A stretch of DNA of 28,565 nt from JBBQXK01 sp052387255. Its GTDB lineage: Bacteria > Pseudomonadota > Alphaproteobacteria > Rhodobacterales > Rhodobacteraceae. Positions 22,898 through 28,565 of the stretch are shown here, piece by piece; position 1 is the stretch's first letter, and each line of letters opens with the position of its first letter. The position numbers and the translations under genes were made by a program. Location: positions 1 through 28,565 of the forward strand of contig JBQTJI010000060.1 in assembly GCA_052387255.1 (NCBI GenBank), written 5' to 3'. The notes below the pieces were generated by a model that searched no databases, was not told where the DNA came from, and was given only the letters and a program-made list of their open reading frames with translations.

Positions 22898-22926
22898 AAA
22901 AGGCCGGTCACGATTGATGACCGGCC
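22898..22926 (-). terminator. Intrinsic terminator of gap
   Basis: On the minus strand GGCCGGTCA pairs perfectly with TGACCGGCC (9 bp, loop TCAATCG) and is followed by TTTT. It lies 41 bases after the gap stop codon and before the antiporter start, so it separates the two transcription units. Confidence 0.85.
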
Positions 22927-22966
22927 CTGCAACATTCGGTGGCTTGGGGCCCCGTTGGGCCCGATG

Positions 22967-23968
22967 TCAGATCAGCTTGCCCATGGCCACCGCCGTGTCG
23001 GCCATGCGGTTGGAAAAGCCCCATTCGTTGTCATACCACGACAGGATCGACACGAACGTGCCGTCCATCACCTTGGTCTGGTCCATGTGGAACACGCTCG
23101 AATGCGGGTCGTGGTTGAAGTCCGAGGACACCAGCTTGTCGTCGGTATAGCCGAGGATGCCCTTCAGCGGCCCGTCGGCGGCGGCCCGGATGGCGGCGTT
23201 GATCTCGTCCACCGTCGTGCTGCGTTTCGCGATGAACTTGAGGTCCACGACCGACACGTTCGGCGTCGGCACCCGGATCGAGATGCCGTCGAGCTTGCCC
23301 TTCAGTTCCGGCAGCACCAGGCCCACGGCCTTGGCGGCACCCGTCGACGTGGGGATCATCGAAAGTGCTGCGGCACGGGCGCGGTAGAGGTCCTTGTGCA
23401 TCGTGTCCAGCGTCGGCTGGTCACCGGTATAGCTGTGGATGGTGGTCATCATCCCCTTCTCGATGCCGATGGCGGCATGCAGGACCGAGGCCACCGGCAC
23501 CAGGCAGTTCGTGGTGCAGGACGCATTCGACACCACCACGTCGGCGGCGGTCAGCGTGTCATGGTTCACGCCGTAGACGATGGTCTTGTCCGCCCCGTCG
23601 CCCGGCGCGCTGATCAGCACGCGCTTCGACCCGTTCTGCAGATGCGCCTGGCACTTTTCCTTGGAGGTGAAGATGCCGGTGCATTCCAGCACGATATCCA
23701 CGTCGCCCCAGGGCAGTTCGGCGGGGTTCTTCAGCGCCGTCACCCGCATCGGCCCGATGCCGGCATCGATCCAGTCGGCACCCGTGGTCACCGTGCCGGG
23801 AAACTTGCCATGCACCGAATCATAGCGCAGCAGGTGGGCGTTGGTCTCGACCGGCCCGAGGTCGTTCAGCGCCACCACGCGGATGTCGCTGCGCCCCGAT
23901 TCGACGATGGCCCGCAGCACGTTGCGCCCGATGCGGCCAAAGCCGTTGATCGCCACCTTGACTGTCAT
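22967..23968 (-). CDS. gap: Glyceraldehyde-3-phosphate dehydrogenase, type I
   Basis: This enzyme converts glyceraldehyde 3-phosphate to 1,3-bisphosphoglycerate in glycolysis and gluconeogenesis. The 333-residue protein has the usual length. The NAD-binding motif NGFGRIGR (8-15), the catalytic NASCTTNCL with Cys151 and the base His178 (TIHSYTG) are present, as are the phosphate-binding PTSTGAAKAV and the C-terminal SWYDNEWGFSNRM. LND near 34-36 fits NAD use. AGGAGG lies about 8 bases before the ATG, a strong site for a highly expressed enzyme. It is preceded after 98 bases by a 47-residue membrane protein gene and ends at an intrinsic terminator. Confidence 0.97.
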   Translation of the reverse strand: MTVKVAINGFGRIGRNVLRAIVESGRSDIRVVALNDLGPVETNAHLLRYDSVHGKFPGTVTTGADWIDAGIGPMRVTALKNPAELPWGDVDIVLECTGIFTSKEKCQAHLQNGSKRVLISAPGDGADKTIVYGVNHDTLTAADVVVSNASCTTNCLVPVASVLHAAIGIEKGMMTTIHSYTGDQPTLDTMHKDLYRARAAALSMIPTSTGAAKAVGLVLPELKGKLDGISIRVPTPNVSVVDLKFIAKRSTTVDEINAAIRAAADGPLKGILGYTDDKLVSSDFNHDPHSSVFHMDQTKVMDGTFVSILSWYDNEWGFSNRMADTAVAMGKLI

Positions 23969-24066
23969 GTCCGATATCCTCCTGACCTTGGCGTGATGCG
24001 ACTCGGGGTCGCTGTTAGCGCCACCATCCCCGAAACCCGCCGCATTTCAAGCAATCCCTGCCACAG

Positions 24067-24210
24067 TCAGCGCCAGAAGGACAGATATTCGACCATGTCC
24101 ACGAACTTGCGCAGCAGGAACACCCCTGCCCGCGCGTCGTTCAGAACCTGGTCGGCCAGGATGGCCGCCACGATCAGCACGGCCAGGATCACGGCAAGGC
24201 GGTTCGTCAT
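24067..24210 (-). CDS. Small single-pass membrane protein upstream of gap
   Basis: A 47-residue protein: MTNRLAVILAVLIVAAILAD gives one transmembrane helix, followed by a basic/aromatic segment ending MVEYLSFWR. It is on the same strand as gap, 98 bases upstream. From general knowledge, a short protein of this kind often precedes gap in Rhodobacterales, which supports it being real; its function is unknown. The ATG at 24210 lacks a strong ribosome binding site. A TATGGT -10-like element at 24240-24245 with TTCTGT 17 bases further up could be its promoter. Confidence 0.65.
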   Translation of the reverse strand: MTNRLAVILAVLIVAAILADQVLNDARAGVFLLRKFVDMVEYLSFWR

Positions 24211-24400
24211 CGGCAAGGGTTCCCAAGGCGTCGGGCGGCACCATAGACCGGGCCGGGCCGCGACAGAAGGGCAAGGGCGATGGCGATGGTGGTTCCGGCG
24301 ACATGGGAAAGTCACGGAACGCCCGCAGGATCGTGCAGGCTAGGCGAAGGCGGCGTCAGCGGCTACCCTGACGCCCGGATCATGACGGAAAGGATTGCGG

Positions 24401-25375
24401 ATGAGCGGGTTGCTGGCGCTTCTGGACGACGTGGCGGCGATTGCCAAGGTGGCCGCAGCCTCGGTCGACGACATCGCGGCGGCGGCGGCCAAGGCGGGCG
24501 CCAAGGCCGCAGGCGTGGTGATCGACGATGCGGCGGTCACGCCCAAATACGTCACCGGGTTCCAGGCCGACCGCGAACTGCCGATCATCTGGCGCATCGC
24601 CAAGGGCAGCTTGCGCAACAAGCTCTTGGTGCTGCTGCCGGTGCTGCTGCTGCTGCAGTATTTCCTGCCGCAGGTGATCACGCCGCTGCTGATGCTGGGC
24701 GGGGCCTACCTGTGCTTCGAGGGTGCGGAAAAGGTGTTCCACATCCTGTTCCCCCATGCCGACCACGAGGTCGAGGAAGACTTCGACACCAAGGACCCCG
24801 CCCATCTGGAAGAGGAAAAGGTCGCGGGCGCGATCAAGACCGACTTCATCCTGTCGGCCGAGATCATGACCATCGCGCTGAACGAACTGCCCCAGAACGG
24901 TCTGGTGCTGCAGGCGATCACGCTGGCCGTGGTGGCCATCGCGATCACCGGGTTCGTCTATGGCGCGGTCGGGCTGATCGTGAAGATGGACGACATCGGC
25001 CTGCATCTGGCGGGCACCGGGCGCACGCAGGCGACGCGGGGCCTCGGGCGCGGGATGGTGGCGGGGATGCCGCCCCTGCTGTCGTTCCTGTCCACCGTGG
25101 GCACGGCGGCGATGCTGTGGGTCGGCGGATCCATCGTGCTGCACGGGCTTGAGGTGACGCATCTCTGGGCCTGGCCCTATGAGTCGATCAAGCAGCTGGC
25201 CGAGACGGCGGCCTATGCCGTCGGCACGGCGCAAGGGTTCATCAAGTGGGCGGTGCAGGCCGCCATCGACGGCGTGATCGGGCTGGGGCTGGGCCTGTTG
25301 CTGATCCCGATCGCGACACGCCTGATCGGCCCGGCCATCGCGGCGGTGACGGGCAAGACATCGAAGGCCCATTGA
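24401..25375 (+). CDS. DUF808 (YedI-like) inner membrane protein
   Basis: A 324-residue membrane protein of the DUF808 family, like E. coli YedI. The N-terminus MSGLLALLDDVAAIAK, then VTGFQADRELPIIWRIAKGS and the helices around LLMLGGAYLCFEGAEKV are family signatures. Several membrane segments follow (about 74-107, 165-197, 225-250, 285-315), with an acidic loop (HADHEVEEDFD, 119-129). The biochemical role of the family is not known. The ATG is preceded by GAAAGGA. It is divergent from the gap operon and convergent with tkt. Confidence 0.92.
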   Translation: MSGLLALLDDVAAIAKVAAASVDDIAAAAAKAGAKAAGVVIDDAAVTPKYVTGFQADRELPIIWRIAKGSLRNKLLVLLPVLLLLQYFLPQVITPLLMLGGAYLCFEGAEKVFHILFPHADHEVEEDFDTKDPAHLEEEKVAGAIKTDFILSAEIMTIALNELPQNGLVLQAITLAVVAIAITGFVYGAVGLIVKMDDIGLHLAGTGRTQATRGLGRGMVAGMPPLLSFLSTVGTAAMLWVGGSIVLHGLEVTHLWAWPYESIKQLAETAAYAVGTAQGFIKWAVQAAIDGVIGLGLGLLLIPIATRLIGPAIAAVTGKTSKAH

Positions 25376-25383
25376 AGGGGGGC

Positions 25384-25407
25384 GCGGGATGGCCTGGGCC
25401 ATCCCGC
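25384..25407. terminator. Hairpin between convergent DUF808 and tkt genes
   Basis: A perfect 10-bp stem (GCGGGATGGC with GCCATCCCGC) around loop CTGG, 8 bases from each flanking stop codon. There is no T-run, but a symmetric hairpin squeezed between convergent stops is probably a shared terminator. Confidence 0.65.
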
Positions 25408-25414
25408 AGGTCGC

Positions 25415-27433
25415 TTATCCCAGCAGGGCCTTCACCCTGCCCGCCACGGCCTCGGCGGTGATGCCGAATTCCTTGTACAGCCGGTCGTAGGGGGCCGAGG
25501 CACCGAAACCCGTCATGCCGACGAAGGCCGACCGCTCGGCCCGGCCCCGCTCGCCGGACAGCCAGCGGTCCCAGCCCTGCTGCACGCCCGCCTCGACCGC
25601 CACGCGCACCGGGCCTGCGGGCAGCACGCGCTTGCGCCAGGCGTCGTCCTGGGCCGCGAACAGTTCCATGCAGGGCATCGACACCACCCGCGTGCCGATC
25701 CCTTCGGCCAGCAGCAATCCTTGCGCCGCCATGGCAATCTCGACCTCGGACCCCGTGGCCATCAGGATCGCCTGCCGCTTGCCGGTGGCTTCGGACAGCA
25801 CATAGCCGCCCTTCGCCACCAGGTTCGCGTTCGACGGTGCAACCCGCACCGCCGCCAGGTTCTGGCGCGACAGGGCCAGCACGGTGGGCCGGCCGGTCTG
25901 CGACAGGGCCACTTCCCAGGCCTCGGCGGTTTCCACAAGGTCGGCGGGACGGATCACCAGCGTGTTGGGCGTGGCCCGGCTGATCGCCAGGTGTTCGACC
26001 GGCTGGTGCGTCGGGCCATCCTCACCCAGGCCGATGCTGTCATGCGTCATCACATAGACGACCGGAATGCCCATCAGCGCCGACAGCCGCATCGCGGGCC
26101 TTGCATAGTCGGTAAAGCACATGAAGGTCCCGCCATAAGGCCTTATGCCGCCATGCAAAGCCATCCCGTTCATCGCTGCCGCCATGCCATGTTCGCGGAT
26201 GCCGAAATGGATGTAGCGGCCCTTGCGGTTCTCGGGGCCGAACACGCCGAGGTCGGGCGTGCGGGTGTTGTTCGATCCCGTCAGGTCGGCCGATCCGCCC
26301 AGGGTTTCGGGCATCGCCGGGTTCAGCGCCTTCAGCACCAGTTCCGACGCCGACCGGCTGGCCATCTTCGGCTTGTCCGCCGCCGCCTTGGCCTTGATCC
26401 CGCGCACCAGCGAGGCCAGCCTGCGGGGCGGCTCGTTGGCGAACTGGCGGGTCAGGGCGGCACGGCGCAGTGCCGGCAGCGCGGCCATCCGCCCGTCCCA
26501 AGCGAGCCGCGCCTCGCGCCCCCGTGCGCCCGCGTCCAGCCAGGCCCCGGCGATGTCGGCGGGGATATGGAACGCCGGATAGTCCCAGCCGTAGGCGGCC
26601 TTGGTATCCGCGACCACCTTGGCGTCGGTCAGCGCACCGTGCCCCTTGGCCGTGTCCTGCGCCGCAGACCCGAGCGCGATATGCGTGGCACAGGCGATCA
26701 TCACCGGGCGCTTGGCCCGTTTCGCCCGCGTCATTGCGGCGTCGATGGCCTCGGGGTCGTGGCCGTCGCAGTCGATCACGTCCCAGCCGCTGGCCTCGAA
26801 CCGCTTCTTCTGGTCGGTCACGTCGGCCAGGCTGACCTTGCCGTCGATGGTGATGCCGTTGTTGTCCCACAGCACGCAGAGGCGCGACAGTTCCAGCTTG
26901 CCCGCCAGCGCAATCGCCTCCTGGCTGACCCCCTCCATCAGGCAGCCGTCGCCCGCGATCACCCATGTGCGGTGGTTGACCAGCTTCGGCCCCAGCCGGG
27001 CGCGCAGCGATTCCTCGGCGATGGCGAAACCCACGGCATTGGCGATGCCCTGCCCCAGCGGCCCGGTCGTGGTCTCGATCCCCGCGGCATGGCCGTACTC
27101 GGGGTGCCCCGCCGTGATCGCGCCCCACTGGCGGAAGGCGCGGATCTGGTCCAGCGTCATGTCCTCGTACCCGGTCAGGTGCAGCAGTGCATAGAGCAGC
27201 ATCGACCCGTGCCCCGCCGACAGGATGAACCGGTCGCGGTCGGGCCAGTGCGGCGCGCTTGCGTCGAACGACAGGTGTTTGGTGAACAGCACCGTCGCCA
27301 CGTCCGCCATGCCCATCGGCATGCCCGAATGGCCCGAGTTGGCCGCCGCCACCGCATCCAGCGTCAGGGTGCGGATCGCGGCCGCCATGCGCCAGTGTTC
27401 GGGATGACGGTCCTTCAGGGTGGCGATGTCCAC
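25415..27433 (-). CDS. tkt: Transketolase
   Basis: Transketolase moves two-carbon units between sugar phosphates in the pentose phosphate and Calvin cycles using thiamine diphosphate. The 672-residue protein has normal length. Visible are ANSGHSGMPMGMADV (31-45), HPEYGHAAGIETTTGPLGQG (110-129), the diphosphate motif starting GDGCLMEG (161-168) and ending NN (191-192), and the catalytic Glu in FGIREHGMAAAMNG. The start is GTG at 27433 with AAGGAG eight bases upstream and the product VDIATLKDRHPEHW; the longer in-frame extension to 27529 looks non-coding. The gene is a single unit, with no other Calvin-cycle gene next to it apart from gap 1.4 kb away across a divergent gene. Confidence 0.97.
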   Translation of the reverse strand: MDIATLKDRHPEHWRMAAAIRTLTLDAVAAANSGHSGMPMGMADVATVLFTKHLSFDASAPHWPDRDRFILSAGHGSMLLYALLHLTGYEDMTLDQIRAFRQWGAITAGHPEYGHAAGIETTTGPLGQGIANAVGFAIAEESLRARLGPKLVNHRTWVIAGDGCLMEGVSQEAIALAGKLELSRLCVLWDNNGITIDGKVSLADVTDQKKRFEASGWDVIDCDGHDPEAIDAAMTRAKRAKRPVMIACATHIALGSAAQDTAKGHGALTDAKVVADTKAAYGWDYPAFHIPADIAGAWLDAGARGREARLAWDGRMAALPALRRAALTRQFANEPPRRLASLVRGIKAKAAADKPKMASRSASELVLKALNPAMPETLGGSADLTGSNNTRTPDLGVFGPENRKGRYIHFGIREHGMAAAMNGMALHGGIRPYGGTFMCFTDYARPAMRLSALMGIPVVYVMTHDSIGLGEDGPTHQPVEHLAISRATPNTLVIRPADLVETAEAWEVALSQTGRPTVLALSRQNLAAVRVAPSNANLVAKGGYVLSEATGKRQAILMATGSEVEIAMAAQGLLLAEGIGTRVVSMPCMELFAAQDDAWRKRVLPAGPVRVAVEAGVQQGWDRWLSGERGRAERSAFVGMTGFGASAPYDRLYKEFGITAEAVAGRVKALLG

Positions 27434-27497
27434 GGTTGGTCTCCTTGTGCGGGAAGGGGCCACGCCGCCCGTCCGGGGGCGCGCAAAGTCACCGGGG

Positions 27498-27525
27498 TGC
27501 ATAGCAGCACGGTCGGCAAGATCAA
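27498..27525 (-). promoter_or_regulatory. Candidate tkt promoter
   Basis: On the minus strand TTGATC (27520-27525) and TATGCA (27498-27503) are separated by 16 bases. Transcription would start near 27491, giving a leader of about 57 bases before the GTG. The rest of the 218-base gap to the next gene shows no other clear signal. Confidence 0.4.
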
Positions 27526-27651
27526 GCATGGCGGTCGGCCCAAGGCCCGGTCACCGGCCCGACATGCGGATTTTCACCTTGCGGCAGGGCGCGGCGGGTG
27601 GCAGCGTGATGGCTGGCGGGCCAAGCGCCCGATGCGAAGGAACGACGCCCC

Positions 27652-28164
27652 ATGCCGGACATGCCGACGATTGCCGAACTGGAACAGCGCATCATCGCCG
27701 CGCTCGACCGCATCGGCCAGGGGCTGGACCGCCTGCCCACCGCCGCCGCCGCACCGGTTCACGATGCCACGCCGCCCGGCGGCAACGAGGCGGCCCTGCA
27801 AGAGGCGCTGGAGGCCGAACGCGGGGCCGTGGCGCAACTGGCCGAACGGCTGCGCCTGATCAAGGACCGCGAAGCGCGCGCGCGGGCCGACCTCGAGGCG
27901 CAGATCACCGCGCTGACGCAGGCGCGCGACCAGCAGGGCGTCGAGTTGCAGCGCCTGCGCAAGACGGTGGCGCAGCTGCGCGACACGCTGACCCAGGCCA
28001 ACGACGCGATGCGCGCCGGGGTCAGCGAGCCACAGGTGATCAACCGCTCGCTCCTGACCGAGCTTGAGGCGCTGCGCGTGCAGCGCCGCTCTGAGTCCGC
28101 CGAGATGGAGGCGATCCTGTCCGCCCTTGCCCCCCTGATCGAGGAGCCCGCAGCCAATGCCTGA
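27652..28164 (+). CDS. Coiled-coil hypothetical protein upstream of zapA
   Basis: A 170-residue protein with a short helical start (TIAELEQRIIAALDRIGQGL), an Ala/Pro linker (30-45) and a long charged coiled coil (about 46-155) with regular Leu/Ala heptads, such as LTQARDQQGVELQRLRKTVA. It has no signal peptide or membrane helix. Its last 8 bases overlap zapA, so the two are coupled. Position between tkt and zapA appears conserved in Rhodobacterales as far as I recall; a cell-division helper acting with ZapA is an inference. GAAGGAA precedes the ATG. Confidence 0.85.
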   Translation: MPDMPTIAELEQRIIAALDRIGQGLDRLPTAAAAPVHDATPPGGNEAALQEALEAERGAVAQLAERLRLIKDREARARADLEAQITALTQARDQQGVELQRLRKTVAQLRDTLTQANDAMRAGVSEPQVINRSLLTELEALRVQRRSESAEMEAILSALAPLIEEPAANA

Positions 28165-28519
28165 AGTCGAAGTCACCGTCGGCGGCCGCCCCTTCCGCGT
28201 GGCCTGCCAGGAGGGCGAGGAACATTTCCTGCGCGCGGCCTCGGCCATGCTGAACGCCGAGGCCGAGGCGCTGCAGGCCCAGCTTGGCCGCCTGCCCGAG
28301 ACGCGGATGCTGCTGATGGCGGGGCTGATGCTGGCCGACCGCACGGCGGCGGTCGAGGACGAGTTGCGCAGCCTCAAGGCGCGTCTGGGCGAGGCCGAGG
28401 GTCGCGGGCCCGAACGGGTCGAGGTGCCGGTGGTGCCGCAGGGCGTGGTCGAGACGCTGGCCGAGCTTGCCGCGCGGGCCGAGGCTATGGCCGCGCAGGT
28501 CGAGGAACGGGTGGCGTAG
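28157..28519 (+). CDS. zapA: Cell division protein ZapA
   Basis: ZapA bundles FtsZ filaments and stabilises the Z-ring. The 120-residue protein begins with the typical PEVEVTVGGRPFRVACQEGE (2-21), then EHFLRAASAMLNAEAEAL and RMLLMAGLMLADR, followed by an extended coiled-coil tail (about 60-118). It is somewhat longer than E. coli ZapA (109 residues). The ATG lies inside the end of the upstream coiled-coil gene (ATGCCTGA). Confidence 0.93.
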   Translation: MPEVEVTVGGRPFRVACQEGEEHFLRAASAMLNAEAEALQAQLGRLPETRMLLMAGLMLADRTAAVEDELRSLKARLGEAEGRGPERVEVPVVPQGVVETLAELAARAEAMAAQVEERVA

Positions 28520-28556
28520 GGTTTGGGGAGGAGTCGGGGCAAGCCCCGACCTACGC
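28514..28556. repeat. Cruciform/REP-like inverted repeat after zapA
   Basis: An inner 8-bp stem (GTCGGGGC at 28533-28540 with GCCCCGAC at 28543-28550) is bracketed by an outer 7-bp pair (GCGTAGG at 28514-28520 with CCTACGC at 28550-28556). The outer left arm includes the zapA stop codon. The core TCGGGGCAAGCCCCGACC looks like a dispersed repeat of this bacterial group; it may also terminate zapA transcription. Confidence 0.6.
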
Positions 28557-28565
28557 GTCGCCCTG

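Overview
The window is about 28.6 kb of high-GC DNA with compact, often ATGA-overlapping genes, and reads as a chromosomal segment of an alphaproteobacterium of the Rhodobacteraceae (Rhodobacter/Paracoccus/roseobacter relatives). The assignment rests on protein character and gene order: aroB-aroK divergent from a small membrane protein, a periplasmic helical-repeat protein, xerD and a CBS/CorC protein; a RamA-like corrinoid reactivator; a small membrane protein before gap; and tkt divergent from a coiled-coil gene and zapA. No rRNA, transposase, phage gene or CRISPR array was seen. One tRNA gene is present.

Layout. 1-301: a strong hairpin and no confident gene. 302-2466 (minus): a LuxR-type solo regulator and a BaiN/HI0933-like flavoprotein. 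2568-2642: tRNA-Gln(UUG). 2644-7063 (minus): two genes found only here in the window, a 206-residue acidic protein and, upstream of it in the same operon, a 1256-residue Lys/Glu-rich multidomain protein with a papain/calpain-like Cys signature and a C-terminal His motif. This pair ends two bases from the tRNA 3' end and is the best candidate for an undescribed system. 7256-8946 (minus): aroB and aroK of the shikimate pathway. 9057-12572 (plus): 44-residue membrane protein, exported helical protein, xerD, and a CorC-like protein without its membrane domain. 12721-14745: 2Fe-2S/ASKHA corrinoid-activating protein, probably serving a split methionine synthase. 14997-16876: ECF sigma factor, RskA-like anti-sigma factor and secreted fasciclin protein. 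17098-17532: CBS-pair protein. 17633-19432: RTX calcium-binding secreted protein. 19510-20007: coaD. 20015-22861 (minus): DUF1127 protein and a CPA1 Na+/H+ antiporter with a cyclic-nucleotide-binding domain. 22967-24210 (minus): gap and a 47-residue membrane protein. 24401-25375: DUF808 membrane protein. 25415-27433 (minus): tkt. 27652-28519: coiled-coil protein and zapA.

How the parts work together. Most of the window is housekeeping: aromatic amino acid synthesis (aroB, aroK), CoA synthesis (coaD), central carbon metabolism (gap, tkt), chromosome dimer resolution (xerD), cell division (zapA) and B12-dependent methyl transfer. Three areas are accessory or regulatory: the two-gene module at tRNA-Gln, the sigma/anti-sigma/fasciclin unit, which parallels the mycobacterial SigK-RskA-MPT70/83 arrangement, and the RTX protein. 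Functions of recognised families are given from sequence motifs and general family knowledge; no searches were run.
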